A stretch of 64,000 nucleotides of DNA from Scedosporium boydii (GCA_002221725.1 NJFT01000013.1:1-64000); one strand, 5' to 3'; positions 11,346 through 24,644 are shown, numbered from the stretch's first letter. Notes: generated by a model not told the origin, from the sequence alone. Numbers and translations: made by a program.

Positions 11346-12359
11346 GCGCTGTCTACCAACAGAAGTGATTATATATATAAACCAGTCGCCCCAACCCGCA
11401 GGAAGGCGTTCGCTACAAGACCCGGGAATCCAGGGCTAGTTGAGACCAGAGATTTGCCCTTAGTATCCGTCTTGGTGAGACGATGAGAGGTGGAATTTCA
11501 CTCCGTGGAGTGAAGAGGCCCGCCCCGTCAAAGCACTTGACAAGGATTTGTGCCGCTGAAGCGCGTTCCTGGGGTTTCGCCTCCCATTCTTTTCTTTTTG
11601 GGAAACCTCTCGGTCCACCACAGGCCGAGTCGATCCGGTCATCCCACGTACGGAGAGTACGCAGTCTAAGTTTTGCTCGCAAAGTCGGACGAAGTTATAT
11701 TGATCACACTAAAGTGGCAGATTCCTATTCTTGGTTGGCCCAGTCGCTCTCAAGAAAAAGAAGTCAAACAGTTGAGGTTTTCCGCAGAAGTAACAGAAAT
11801 ATATAGAGTGATTGTCGTGGGGTATCTCCCTCGAGTAGCGTTAGAAACTCTGCCCTGTCCTTGTCCCACAATGCCAGGAGTGGCCCTTTCAGACAGACTA
11901 ATATGGGTAATAGCTTTCCCTGAGCGCCTATATAGTGAGCTCAGCCGGTCGTATCTCGGCGGGCTTTATATGGCGGAGGAGGGTTAGCCGCTGTGTCGGT
12001 TTCTTGCAGAGTGTCTCACAGCTAGCTGTGTGCCCGTCAACCCCTATAGGGTTCTCGAGGAGGGGAACCTATCCGCGCGGATCCTCGAGGAGCAGTAGGA
12101 ATGGATTCCCGTTTCATATCTTTCCCAGGGATATTTACCGATCGCCCTCCCGTCCTCACAATAAGACCCAGCTGATCCATGGGCTTCTTAACCAAGGAGA
12201 ACGAACCCGATGAGACTTTTTTCTGCCCCGGCCAATTTTGACCTGTTGCGAAGTCAGGGTCCAGTTATGCTCTTTAAACCAGCGAAACGAACCATACATG
12301 TCTCATCGGGGGTTATTTTTTGGGCTATATATTAGGCCTAAGCCAAAAAGACGACCGCA

Positions 12360-12680
12360 GCAGCGACAATGCAGCCTCGTTCGTTGGCACTTTTAGCATC
12401 TGCTACACAGGATCCTGAGCGAGCGTTATGGTGCCAGTTTGGAACATGATCTGGTCCGACGCTGTCTCCATCTCCTATAAGTGACGACGGGTCTAAAAAG
12501 AAACGTGAAGACGCCAGCGCTCCGTGGGTTAGAAGTAGCAAGGAGGTCTCCAATTCGATAAATCAGTGTATATATAAGTCTTTTAGTGAGATGGGAAACG
12601 ATGGAGAGCAAACTGCAGACTTCCACCTTGGAGGCTCCGATATGGTTGTCTTCGACTATGAATCAGAGAAACGACGATAA
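12360..12680 (+). pseudogene. unassigned coding relic
   Basis: The plus strand reads MQPRSLALLASATQDPERAL, then a TGA stop, then SPSPISDDGSKKKREDASAP and NQCIYKSFSEMGNDGEQTAD, ending in a stop at about 12680. One stop codon breaks an otherwise protein-like frame. The TATATA here falls in the codons for Ile-Tyr. Confidence 0.3.
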
Positions 12681-12899
12681 AGGTCCGCTCTAGATATTCA
12701 TTCCGGCCCGATCATACGGTTTCGGCAAGGCGTCCGTGACTTTGGATATATTTTTAGCTGGACCTATGAACGAATAGAACTGTCTTAAAGACGGCTCCTA
12801 TATAATAAGAGAGAAGTGCAAAGCCGGTCGATGGTGGTTGACCAGTGGAAAGGGCCCACAATAGTGCCATTTCTTCGCTCGTTTAGCCGGACACTTCTA

Positions 12900-13620
12900 G
12901 GACAAGTAGGCGCTTGGGGTGGCTGTAGTCTGGTACGATCTCGATGTGCTGGTCGTAAGCGGTGTGGGATGATGCACTGGAGTTTGGCTGGCGGAGCCCG
13001 CGGTGAGTCTGTCTAGGTTGTCGCGGAGGAATATGTTGCCTGGTGAGCCCGGTTTTAGCGAATCTTTAACTTTTAATTCCCTGGGAAGCTTGAGTAGGTG
13101 TTGATGAAGTGGTCTGGTGTCGGGATTGGCGTGGAGGGTGAGAAGGTGGGCGGACGGTGGCATGGTCGAGAACACACAGTCGGTTTGGATGGCCGCTATA
13201 AAGGCCTTGTTGTCGTCTTCGCTATGCAGCCCAGCCTTGTGCTTGAAACGCTTGGACAACTTGTGCATACGCCGTGCGGCGGCTGGAGGTGTGTCGCAGG
13301 GGACAAGGGTCGGGTTTGCCTTCGGGGTTGTGATGATGGGCTGTCCACTAAACTTGCCATGGCTTGGGCGGCGGAGCATTCCCACCCATCATTTAAGGAA
13401 ACCGAGCACACCCACCAGATACCGTTCATATCTACTCCCTCCACGGTCAAATTGCAAACCCTTCGCCGGAACTTTCGGTACTCCGCTTCGGGTTCGTCGG
13501 CTTCATCGGGCCACAGACCTGGTCGTATGTGTTCGGCGGACCAAAGCTTCCAAGCCTCCATTGACTGTCCCTCAGGCCCCATTGATTCATTCCGCCAACG
13601 AAACAGGGGTCTCTCCATTT
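12900..13620 (-). pseudogene. unassigned gene relic containing the VEGVD repeat, copy A
   Basis: The minus strand opens with MERPLFRWRNESMGPEGQSM and runs to a segment at 13382-13474 reading RRVCNLTVEGVDMNGIWW. Near 13385 the frame changes and a second open stretch continues to about 12900 (SGQPIITTPKANPTLVPCD, KLPRELKVKDSLKPGSPG). The 13382-13474 segment matches 20676-20762 at 17 of 29 residues. No named domain fits. Confidence 0.4.
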
Positions 13621-16575
13621 TTGCCGTAAGTCTTGCCAGTCCTTTGACTAGTTGCGAGACTGTGCCTTCCTTATTCGTTGGAGTTGTGACTGCACTCGCG
13701 GCGTGTTGTCAGGTCGTCATGCCGTGCTCGCTATACGATACGGACTTACACACCAACAATTCTTCCCTGGTGGGTAGGGCATCGCCCGGTTCCGCATCAA
13801 GGACTGCAGCATCTCCCTAGAGCGAGAGATGACAGGTCCTTGCCCCATCTTCGAGTCACACTGCCGAGTCCCCGGCAAGGTACGCCCCCACTGGCGAATC
13901 TCAAGAGTCCACTTTCCCTAGTACCGTTGGCACCTTTGAGTCTCCCTCATTTGGCATCCGTTCCACACGTTGCCATTCACGTTGCCATCCACATCAATGG
14001 CTCAAGTGCCTAGACAATAAAATTCGACCCCATATAGGTAATAGTGCAGTGCGATGCGTCGGTAATCACCTCGGGGCCCTAGCTAGCATTCGACAACTTC
14101 AGGGTCTCATCGCGGAGGCAGTATCGGTTGTAGATGGCGAGGGCCCCAGAAAATAGAGCCAGAGGGGGAGCCTGGGGGTTTACGGCGACGTCTTCGGACG
14201 CGCCGGTTCGTTTTAACTCGATGGTAAAGTAGGAGCACGTACTCGAGCGCCTCACGAAGGTTCATTCCTCAGTCTGCAGGCGAGATCTTGTGGCCATGCA
14301 GAGGTCTGCCACGGGTACTAGCGCCTTGTTGCGCCCGTTGGAATTGAGGATGTTAAATTTCGGCTTTCGCCGCTGGACGAAGGATCAGTAGGTTATTACG
14401 GCTCTGTACCAGTCTTCTGGGCTGAAACCCAGCCAATGTACAGGACTTGTCGATGGCTGGAACCTGTGCCGGTACATACCAGGGTCCCGAGAGAGTTGGG
14501 TGTCAGCGGGAAGGGTCGAGACTGGAGACAGGGACAAGATCTCGTAGCACGCTCCGGCCACGGTGGCCATTACGTTTATCTTCTCCGAGTTTCTTGTGGC
14601 TAACGGGTTTGCTTGCTTCTCTTGGGTCTCGATGGTGCCTAATTGAAGAATGCCGGGGAGCTGTATGTGATGGTGCCACCTCTGGCGTAGGCCTCTACAT
14701 CGTGAACCTGGAGATCTTTGTCGTTTGTAACCACGAAGTAACCATATTGGATGTTTGTATAGGAATAAAATTCTCCCACCCCCGTCCTTGCGATCCATGA
14801 GAGAACTGCACTTTTATCACTGCTGCCACCTTTCTCCCCATCACATCCCTCCCCTCGAGTTGTCGCCCTATACCTCGAGCGAGAACTCGGAACACAACGA
14901 GATATATAAGGAGTGTAAAAGAAGATGATATAATGATGGGGACTTGTTGATCAACCGGAAACCGTCTTCTCTACTGCGATGCCCTCCTCCTTGAGCGCTC
15001 AAGGAGGGTATCCGACACCGTCTGCCCATATACATTAGACATATCGATGCGGTGGGTTATTTGTCGACGTTTCCGGCCATCCCGAGGGCGTTCAACTAGC
15101 TTGGTCTTCCGAAAGGCCTCTCCCCACTCCGGGAACTTCTCAACATCAAACTCTTCGTCCTTGGGCCCCTCGCGTACTCCGTCTGGTCATTTTGGGGGCA
15201 GGACTACTGATCGGATCCTCAATTTGAAGTCCTTCTTCCAGAGCTCGAAAGGGTGGCGGTGGGGACAGCATGGGGGAACTAATCTTAGCCTTTTCTCTAT
15301 CGCTTGGCACATGCCGAGGCTTGGTTAGATCGATTCGGACTTCATATTCCACGCCATATCGGAAAGATTCATGGGCGTCAACCAGCGAGCACAGTGTGGC
15401 CTCTGGGTCTGGAAGGAGAGTCTGCGCTGAATCCTAAGCCAAGTGGACCCTCATTCGAGCCATTGGCGGGAGATAAGCGATTTCTCCTTGAGGCAATTGC
15501 AACTATAAGTGGATGAATTATCGGTGGCTCAAGGGGTTACCGCGGTCCTGTCCTAGGGGTTGCAGGCGCCTAGTGGCAGCAGAGCGACATGCCATCGGCC
15601 CAAGTCTTCAACCGTCTTCCGAGTCGGCCGCTTAAGCTTTATGACTTCTGTAGATTCAGAGAAGGCAGCGGTCGCCGAGCGCGTTGCGCTGCCAAAATAT
15701 ATTCTAGGACGACGACCTGGGGGTATCTCCCATTTCCCAGCATTCGCAACCTTTTGGCTCCTTTTCTATATTATCGCCGATGGTTGCCAGATGTCTAACT
15801 GCCAGATCCGTCCCACTTGCGGCATTCGATGCCCTTAAAGTAGTGGGATCGCCCGGATTCGTGTATTTGCAGTAATAGGGATAACTGGCCAAGTTCCACG
15901 ACTGATGGATATATAAGTTGTAGTGGATGTGCGACTACCTTCCTTGCTGTAGCTTAGCCTTGAGACTTCCCATCATTTTACCAGTGGCAGAGCTCATATG
16001 GTACGCCGCCACAACTCTGTTGCTGGATGGCTGTGCAAAGTGTTTGTGGTGGGCGTGCGTTGATACGTCTCCGTGTAATCTGTTTCCAAGTCGAGGCATT
16101 GGTCTGGAATCAATTTTCTCACGCTCGGGGCCTTGGGTTATATATATCATATTGTCCTCCGTGTGTAGAACGAGGGCGGGATTGGATGCGTTTTCGCAGC
16201 CTCCGTATTTGCGTCGCTTAGACAGCGCCCACCCCGCGGCGAGTAACAAAAAAGGCGCGCTTAGGTGAACGGATGTGAGATCACCTATGAAACGGTTCTT
16301 TTGCTTCTCGGGGTGATTTCCAGTAAGAGAAATGCCTTCCCAGCTTCTCGGCTTAACAAGATTATCAGCAGGGTTTCGTCATAGTAGAATATAACCCGGG
16401 ACTCGCATCCTCGTCCGGGATTAACATCAACAGCTTCCTGGGCTCTCTTTCGTTGAGCAGACACTTCCTAGCACTCTGTTTCCCTTTTCCAGGTGGGTGA
16501 TAGCGGGACAGCCGGCAGGGAGAGTGTTTATTTCAACTGAAAATATATAAGGTCTTTCTTTCATAAAAGGAAGCA

Positions 16576-16970
16576 ATGAAGAAAACGGGAACCCAAAAGA
16601 GCCACCTGGCGAAAGAACAGAGCTCAATGGGCCAGAACCTGGAGGAAGAGCAAAAGCTTGTTTTTCTTAAAAAGCAAATGCCGCCCAAAGAACTATTTCG
16701 CAGCCGTTTTGAACAAGAGCAAACGGCGAGCGAAGAAGAAAAGAGCACCCTACCACCACAGAGCCGAGACTCTATTACAGACGTATGATTGTCGCGGATA
16801 TACGCCTCAGATGTCATCACTGGAGCACTCGTCGCAAACATACACCTCGGGGAATTGCGATATAAGTGGCACTGTCCGGAGGCAGCAGCTCGTGACGCCC
16901 ATCTGAGGCCAAGAGATGAGAGTGCGCGACTCGAACACACCACACCGAGACCGAAGTGAGATCCGGAGAG
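16576..16970 (+). pseudogene. unassigned coding relic
   Basis: A 70-codon frame beginning with ATG at 16576 is lysine- and glutamate-rich (GQNLEEEQKLVFLKKQMPPK). It stops at about 16788, and a shifted frame continues with YASDVITGALVANIHLGELR and KWHCPEAAARDAHLRPRDES. A TATATAAG lies 30 bases before the ATG, probably too close to act as its TATA box. Family unknown. Confidence 0.3.
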
Positions 16971-18853
16971 ACCGCAGAAGGGTCTAGGAAAAGGTGATTT
17001 GGATGGTTCGTAATCGCAGTGGCAGTCGCCATAGTTTCGACCACGCTATCTACAAGTTCGATCACTTCATCGTGGGTGTGATGTTCATCTCTTTTTCGTG
17101 GGTTGACACCGGTGCGCCGACGCCAAGCCGGGCCGGAAAATCATCGGGTTGAGATCGGGTGGGGCGCCGGCCCGATTCCGTCGGACGCCAGAGACCTTGG
17201 ATTCGGTCCGTCCTTCGGTGTGTACTCCGGGACGCGCACGGGTCTGCACAGATCACAACTTGACAATTTAATGTTTTCGGCTTCGGCAACACTGAGTCGA
17301 CTCTCCAGTGACTGGAAGCGTTGCCGGTAGAGTTGTTGAGTGAGCAATGGAAGGCCGATGTCGAGAGGGGGATATTGGTCGGTCTGATATCCGAAGGTTG
17401 CGTGCCGTGTTGAGTCAGTTGGGGCTTATCAGACGCTGGTGAAACTGTTCTGGAAGAACTTTAGCGAGAAGTCCGGTAATACAAAGCCACGTTTTTCGCA
17501 ATCCTGCTCTCTGGCGGCCATGATATCCTCTTTCGTAGTACTGCGCTTGAGGGGGTTGCTGCGCCTATCTTGAACAGGCCCCCTTCGAATAGCATTTGTG
17601 AATCTTTTCGTGTAGTTCATTTTGCCTCCTAGAGATGTTTTTCGCAACAGTTGCGTGGGGGTGGATGATGGCGCATTTCTTCACTGGACTGCCCCCGACG
17701 GTTTTCGTCTCTGGAAATCCAGATGTGGCGGAATCGTATTACTCATGAACCTTGTCCGTGCCATTTGTACGAGACGCCGTGATGCAGGCGTGGAAGATAG
17801 TAGGAACCCGGTCCTCCTACGGTAGCACAGAACGAGGTTGTGTCTTTTCTGCCTCATGCGCATAATACTGGTGACATTTGCGACCCTGCGTAAAAAAAAT
17901 CCATAGGCAAAACCTAGGAAGTAGTCCTTTTGGTCATCGCTGTTTCACCACCGTGGGAGAAACAGATGGGCGATGCCGGTGCCGAACAGGAAAATTAGGT
18001 GCTTCGTCTGCGGCAAGGGTTCTTGGGAAATGAGAGCGTGATGGCCGGGCAGCCGGCGTTAAACTTGTTCGCACACTCATTGGAGATACTCCACAAGCGG
18101 CCCGCTGTTCATCACTGGAAAACACAAACGTCCTATATATAGGTAGTTCGCTTGACTTTGCTTCTCAGCAGAACAGAATCCGCACAAGACGAAGCGTCGA
18201 TGAAAGCTCTGGTTAGTAGGGCCGATAGGCAACCACTATGAGGGAAGAACTCGTTGGGACTGCCCAGGCACAGTTTCAAAGACTCGCCGGATTTCCGGCT
18301 CCCAACTAACCAGCTGGGTGTAGGCACGGCGGACAAGAGATGAAACCGCCCCCACCCCCGGCCGCCGTCGAGACGAGCAGCGACGAGCGACCACAGCTTC
18401 TCAAAACTTCCTAGCCGCGATCGGAGTTGTCTTGCCGCATTGTCCTACAGCGCTATGTTAAAGTCCATCCTAGGCTCTCCCCGGGAGGCTATATATTCTC
18501 CACTCTGTGCTTAAATATATATCTTAAACATGCCGTTTCCTCGAGTTATAGATTGGGTTAGGCAGGAGTGGAGCCATCGGCATTAAGAGAAGAAGAGTAG
18601 CTATCTGGTGCATCCTGCGTACGTGTTCGAGCTGCGAGATGCGGACGAGGCGCGCAAACGCGTTTGCCGCCCTCCTCTCAACCATCCCCTCCTTCATCAT
18701 AACTGTGCGCTCTTCGGATAGTGTCAACACCGTGGGAGGCAGCTGTCGGGGTCGCCGGCCATCCCGAGTCGTACTCAAGAGGGTCGTCACCACTCTTGAG
18801 AGTGAGTCCGATGGCGGCTGATATGCTCAGTGGTGTCTCCTTGACCGTCATTC

Positions 18854-19480
18854 TCATATGCCTCTAGCAGCCACCCGAGGAAGCCCTTCCCTATAAACCT
18901 TCCCTCGGAGCGCTTCCAGCAAAGAAATGTGAAAGAATGGTATAGGATAAGCCGTGCCTTTTGATGTGTTATCATATATCATATATCCTTCTCGTCCCGG
19001 GCTCATGCCCGTCCTTGGCCTCAACAATATATAGTCCACGACATGTTTTAGTGGTTGGAATAGCAGGAGCTTTTCTAGCCTCCAATCTCTCTTGTGTTTG
19101 CGTAACCTCAAATTCGATGGAGTGCAGCGTGTGCTTGTTACACCGTGGTCCTTGGTCTTTGGGTTCTGAGACGCAATAGCTCCCTCCCGTCGAGTTTTTG
19201 CCTTACGAGGCTCAAGGATAGTTTGACGAGCTTGGATTAAAGCAAAGTCCAAGTCTCGCTTCCAATACCAATGGCGATGGAAAAGAGCAAGATCCAAAGG
19301 CTTCCCTCGCTTCAGATATTGCCAGATAGCATGTTCGCAGGGAATCCCATGAGTTCGTATATATAGCCCACGAACGTCGCCCCATGGTCCCAAAACTCCT
19401 CCAGGACCTCGTCGGAGCCCACGGGAATCTTGAAAAATAGATGCCTTTCCACTTCGTCGATGGCTTCTCGGAGCCTTAGG
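18854..19480 (-). mobile_element. Mutator-like (MULE) transposase C-terminal relic
   Basis: A minus-strand frame of 179 codons (18854-19393) begins with a SWIM-type zinc-finger remnant: LYIRTHGIPCEH, then PLDLALFHRHWYWKRD, then ILEPRKAKTRREG. This is the order seen at the C-terminus of fungal MULE (Hop-type) transposases: C-x-GLPCAH, a HxHWxWxR segment, then an LEPxxxxxR tail. The first zinc-finger cysteine is missing. Upstream, in another frame, RLREAIDEVERHLFFKIP (about 19425-19478) fits the helical region before the finger. The catalytic DDE core was not found, so this is a dead fragment. Terminal inverted repeats and target duplications were not identified. Confidence 0.55.
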
Positions 19481-19780
19481 GCCTCATATAGCCATTATAT
19501 ATCTCCATCGCCAGAGGACGCAAGATTGAAGGCAGCAAAACGTCGAGGAAAAGAACGAAGGAACACCACCGAATGTACTTTAGCCTTTTCATTCGTTTCC
19601 GACGCCGCGACACGTCATATAATCAAATACCATAAGCGTGATAATGAGGGGAATGGAAGGATGCCCAAACTATATTGAAGCTGGTTTCTATAAAGATTGT
19701 CGACATGTTAGAAATTCTTCCGGGGGTGGATTAAAAGATAGGGAGATGAAAAGACGTGTTATGTGGTGTCTCGGATCGAA

Positions 19781-20290
19781 TCAATCTGAGTGATCCGCTA
19801 TATAATGGTGGATGGTTGTTGCAGGTGGCAGTATTAAAGGCACCAAAACGCCGTTACAAGACCATCGCGGATTTTGCCCGTGAGCGCCGGGAAGACTGGC
19901 CCTCGACTCACGTCCTGAATCAAGCTCTTCAATGACAAGACCGGACCCCGACGGCTCGGCCTCGATCCCAGCGCTGGCAGCAAGACGTGAGGCTTTCCTG
20001 TTCCTTCCTCGCAAAAACACTACCATCTCCACTTTCGTAGCGTCCTTCACTATGAAAATGGAGTTAGGAGCAATGCGGGCGAAGTCGATTCCGGAGGCCA
20101 AATGCGTGATGACGCTTTTCCAGTAATTGTACCTGAAAATAAACACATCTTTGAAACCGAAAACGATCAGGATAGAGAAGAACCAGAGTGAGAAGCCCGA
20201 TTGTGTTGCCGTCCTCCGGAGCACATGGCGCAAGCGGGCGCTTCGAGCAGGATGTGTTGGATCTGGGCGGGCAGCGGACTCGCTGAGCAT
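19781..20290 (-). pseudogene. open frame of unknown function, possible membrane-protein relic
   Basis: A 169-codon minus-strand frame has one hydrophobic segment (GFSLWFFSILIVFGFKDVF, residues about 32-50) followed by a soluble-looking stretch (ARIAPNSIFIVKDATKVEMV) and a basic RGRNRK. It may be a fragment of a larger gene or a small intact gene. No homologue is recognised. Confidence 0.3.
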
Positions 20291-20675
20291 CTTACTGCTC
20301 GTTCTGTGTGCGGCTATGAAGGAACGTTCAGGAAATCAAGATCCGAGAGGATTTCCGAGGTAAACAGAAAACAAATAAGGCCCACAGTGATGAAAAATTC
20401 GTGGGTGTAATGCGCTCTTCACTTGCGAGTCGTTCTTGAGCAACATCCCGAGACCGCTGAATATATTAAAGCAACAACAAATCATGCCCAGCGACTCTTA
20501 ATTCGTGAGGGAGAAGCCGCATGTAGCTCGTTGAGCAGTGTTGTGAATATATAGCAGCAACAAGTCATGTCCAGGCACTCGTGGGTCGAGGCCGTTACCG
20601 TCTGATGTTTAGAGGAACTGGCGCACGCTGTACCAAAAGCGCCACTTCATTACGCTAAGCGTTCGACGTATCTCA

Positions 20676-20762
20676 GGAATTCAGGGGAACATCACACCTC
20701 CAGTGTATACCCCCGTTATCAACGCCCTCGACCACCAGGGAACAGACCAGCCGACAGAACTC
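20676..20762 (-). pseudogene. VEGVD repeat, copy B
   Basis: The end of a minus-strand frame reads CRLVCSLVVEGVDNGGIHW, then CDVPLNS and a stop. It matches the segment at 13382-13474 at 17 of 29 residues, including all of VEGVD, both cysteines and the tryptophan. It is therefore a diverged copy of the same unknown element or gene. Confidence 0.45.
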
Positions 20763-20965
20763 CCCCCCGATCTTCATGAAGGCCCTCATCACCATCAGGC
20801 CAAAGGCTTGGGATAACATGGCTCTGATACCATTCACCCCATTCTTAGAGATAGCGCATTCAAAACGTCTCGGACCTCTTGCCCGCGGAAGTTTTGCCAT
20901 AGATACAAGGGCACTCCGATGAGATGTTTGACGAGGTAACGGGCGGAGGCCTCCGGCAACATTTT

Positions 20966-20988
20966 GGGGGGGGGGGGGGGGGGGGGGG
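20966..20988. repeat. G homopolymer, 23 nt
   Basis: An uninterrupted run of 23 G on the plus strand lies inside the relic block. A similar 21-nt run is at 60277-60297. Confidence 0.9.
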
Positions 20989-21186
20989 TGGGCCGGGAGT
21001 TGTGTATTCTGCAAATTGTATGGGGGAGTAAGACAAGGCCTCCTCCTCCTCTAGTGATCAACGGCTTCCCTACCGTCCAACTAGCTTAGAGCGGACCGTA
21101 GGGTTCGGTGGCTTCTAGAAACTTTCCAGAGCCCTCGGAATGGGTATATACAGTTTTGAATGTTCCCGCTAGCGAACCCGAAATGG

Positions 21187-21537
21187 TTATGATGTGTTGG
21201 ACACAGTCAAAGGCGTTAAAGGGGCAGATGAAGACATGTACTTGAGTCTTCGCTGAACAGCAAGACATGAACTCTCGATAGAGTGCTGATCCGTCATAAT
21301 TCGAACATCAGCTTTAGAAGGCGGGATCGCTTGTGAGTATATACCGCTTGCTTGCTGTTTCCGAGGATATTCCCAGCACAAAGCGGCAATATGATCGTCT
21401 GTGACCTTTGAGTTAAACGACAACCAGTCAAGTACATGCCGTACCATCATATCCACCAGTTGACTGGTTAAATGTGACTTCTTGCTCTCAGGCTTGGTTG
21501 CTAGCAACAAGCCATAGGAGTACAGAACTGCTTTCAC
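21187..21537 (-). pseudogene. open frame of unknown function
   Basis: A 116-codon minus-strand frame is protein-like (KSHLTSQLVDMMVRHVLDWL, DDHIAALCWEYPRKQQASG). No start context or continuation could be fixed and no family is recognised. It is probably another gene fragment. Confidence 0.3.
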
Positions 21538-23312
21538 GAAAAGCTGTTATGTTTAGCCTTTGAGTTCTTGGAATAAGGGGGGCAATGTCGATGATTTTTG
21601 AGATGCCAGCAGCAGAGTAGAGAACAATGATTTCTTCATTGTTGTGCTAGGCGGCAAGCCCCAGCTGAGCCTCAACTCCAAGTGTCGTCGCCAACCTCAA
21701 AACAACATCACATTCTCAACAGAAGCCGCCAGCCAGCGAGATTCTGAATTCCCTCACGTAGAGGTAGCAAAACAAACGCCAAGTCCAGTAGGCCTCCTTA
21801 TTGACCTTCAGACCATAGGGAGCTGTGAGGCAATTCCGTTCTTCTTCACAGAGACATATAAAAACTCGTTTCCCGGTGCGGTCGCGAAACACAGTCTCTG
21901 CCACATTGTCGCAGGCTTCGGATCCACTCAGAGCCGTATTCAATCTTTAATAAAGCCCTAAAGAGCGTAGGGCGGCACACTCGACCCCGAGAATACAATG
22001 TCCCCCGATGGCAAGGTCAGTGGTGTCTTCATGGTACGCTTCCGCTGGATGAGCTCGAGTATTGGAGGCAGCACTTCCGAAGAAAATCGTTCATTCCAGC
22101 TATATGCACGACCAGCCTGTCCGAACCACTTAGGGTTCAGGATCCACTGTCTGACCTAGGGAGGCCCCAAAAGTCGATGAGTCGGTCACATCAACTCATT
22201 TATGCACAGGAGCCGGATTTTGTCTGGAAGGACACCCCGGAGCCTGGCTTCCGCCTAGAGTTGCCTTGCCCGTTTCCGCAAGGCTGATGCTTCTGGTACT
22301 CGGGAAATGAACCCACCGGCTTTAGGATGTGAAAATCGGCCAGCTTCTTGTGTCCGAGCAGCCGAGCAAGCCAGCGCATATTCCAGTGGAGCTATAGTAT
22401 GAGGTCCTTGCAACAGCAAGTCTGCATGTTCTGACATCTTTAGTCACCGCATTGACGAGTAGAAGGCAATCGACTGGCGTTGACAGAGCTGGGTCCTTGT
22501 TTTCGGGTCCCACCAGAAATTCGATAGGGAAAAGCTCTAACAGGGGCCACAGTCAGGGACTGCCTCTGAAGTGGTTTGTGTGAGCTACACACGTCACAGC
22601 AGAGGCTCGTGAAAATTGTTTCCCACCGTCGAGAATTCACCACCAAAAGACTTTGGAAGAGGAAGACGCGGTTGAGATGCCCCCTCTTAATGGTCCCTCT
22701 AATCTTGAAGGGATGGACACCGGGCTCAACAGGCAGGCGGCACACCGCTCTGCTTGTCATCACCACGAAGCCCCAAGAGCCTTTGAGACCATGTTCACGT
22801 CTGTCCCTCTCGTTACGAAAGCGTAGTGCATGCTATCGATTTGCGGTCAGAGGTCATGAGGGCTGTTGCTACGTATATCGTTTGTAAAACGGAGAAGAGT
22901 CCACTATCCCTCTTCGGCCACTCTACGCTGCGGTACGAATTCGCCGAAGGGATCGAAGACGTTGCACATGTAGGCAAGGGTAGGGAGGGGATACATTCTC
23001 CATCGGCCCTAGAAACGCCCCAGCGGTGTCAGCAAAGCCATCTGTGTAGATATGTGTCTAGTTTGCAATCATACCTGAAGGCCGAGCTCTTTATTTTCCA
23101 ATTTGGCGATTTATAAGTTGGGTTTATGATATCCCAAAAGCCAGACTCGATAACAGCCTGTACCGGGCTGAGCACCCACGAGGCATTGGCCCTATCGACG
23201 AGGAGAGCCGAGGCATTGAGCCGTTCGACTACCGGGGAACAAAAGAATGCCTTGAAACAAAAACAGAAGAACGATGTATTCGCATGAAGCTTTTGAGAGG
23301 GAGTTGGCTTCT

Positions 23313-24573
23313 CTAAGTTATTTCCCACGCATCATCAACTAGGAACCCCGGGTCCTCTCGAATCACCCTTAGAAATGTAAAACCGCAAGCCACACTAATT
23401 CCATTCTGGGTGCGTTGATCCTGGTTTCCGCAGGGAGAGTCGCATTCCGGGCACGTAACGGTCCCCGAAAAAGGCAGAAGAAGAGCACCTTCCAGAGACT
23501 GCCTAATCCGCCAAAGGACCTTTTCCCCCTCGGATTGCCATGTCAGGGTATGTATAATCTGCGCCAATTTGATGATTCCCAGTTGGGGAAGGACCACCCA
23601 CGATGTGGAGATATGTGATGAGGATGAGATAGAGTATAGAAGCAGCTCGTCTGCTGAAATAGGGAGTAAGGGCTTGGCTAACCTCCCTTGCGCTTTAGGA
23701 TCTTGTCCAGACCACAGTTTCGGCCATCCTCGTGATATTGTGGGACTTCCGGCCCTCGCCCAGCTGGAGAAGGATCCCATTCCGGCCAGGTAGCCCAGAC
23801 GACCTTTGGCACATAGGTTCGGCACGAAGACAACATCGGCCGTCGTGATGAACTTTGCAAAGAAGGGAAGGTTTGCGGCGAATAGCAATGTTTCTCGCCG
23901 GCCAATCCGATCCAAAGCGGAAGCCGCGAACTTCAACCAGCCCAAGGCCTTTGCTGAAAGCCCCTTGTCAGGGTTCCAGCTCAGGTCCTCGGTTGTGCTT
24001 TCTTTCATCTGAATGTTGTTACTTCCAGACCCTGTGCCGGTTGCCACATCTCATCGAATTCTTTGAGCAGTCTGTTCTTTACCTGGTCCACTGATCTCTG
24101 TCATAGTGATGGCATGAGGAGAAGAGGGGGTCCAGCGCCCGGAGTCCCATTCTGGCGGGCATCCGCTGGTCCGGGTAGTCTGTTAGAGACTCGGTTCGGG
24201 CGCATCCCAGGATATGAGCTGCTCACAACCTCCGGTTAGCAATGCCCACTGGTCGCAGACTCTGGAATTCTGCACTTACAGTATGCATTTGTGTGGCCGC
24301 GTCAACTGGGCAAGCCATAGACTCCGCCATCTGCAAGGAGGGCGCCGCCTGCGTACTCTGCCCAAGAGATGTTGAGGGTACAATAGTTCTGAAGAGGATG
24401 ATTGTGAGAGGGACATCTGGGTCTTTGGACAGTTGACATCCTAGGTCGCCTCTCATGTCGTGTTTTACTGTCTCGTCGGTGTGCGCGACTGTGAGCGGCG
24501 CAGGGCCGTCCGTCGAGGTGGCAGTGGTGAAGCGCATCTCCTTTTCGGCAAAACTATCTAGGAGCGGCCTCAT
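23313..24573 (-). pseudogene. decayed gene with recognisable TATA box, start and first intron
   Basis: On the minus strand an ATG at 24573 opens a 98-codon exon (MRPLLDSFAEKEMRF...). It ends at 24281 with donor GTAAGT, branch GCTAAC and acceptor CAG at 24219. The next exon stops after 11 codons (24183), giving a possible 109-residue protein. Downstream, other frames continue protein-like: ALDPLFSSCHHYDRDQW, then VKNRLLKEFDEMWQPAQG. A 244-codon frame (23313-24047) follows, with a CPECDSPC cysteine cluster. I favour one larger gene broken by frameshifts. Family unknown. Confidence 0.4.
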
Positions 24574-24635
24574 GTGTGGGTATGGAGGTGAGAGGACGAG
24601 GACAAGAGAAAGGGATGGTGGCGGGAGGGTATGTG

Positions 24636-24644
24636 TGTTTATAT
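24636..24644 (-). promoter_or_regulatory. candidate TATA box
   Basis: The minus strand reads CTATATAAA about 65 bases before the ATG at 24573. Spacing and sequence suit a TATA element. It is one of the few TATATA sites in the block with a plausible promoter role. Confidence 0.35.
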
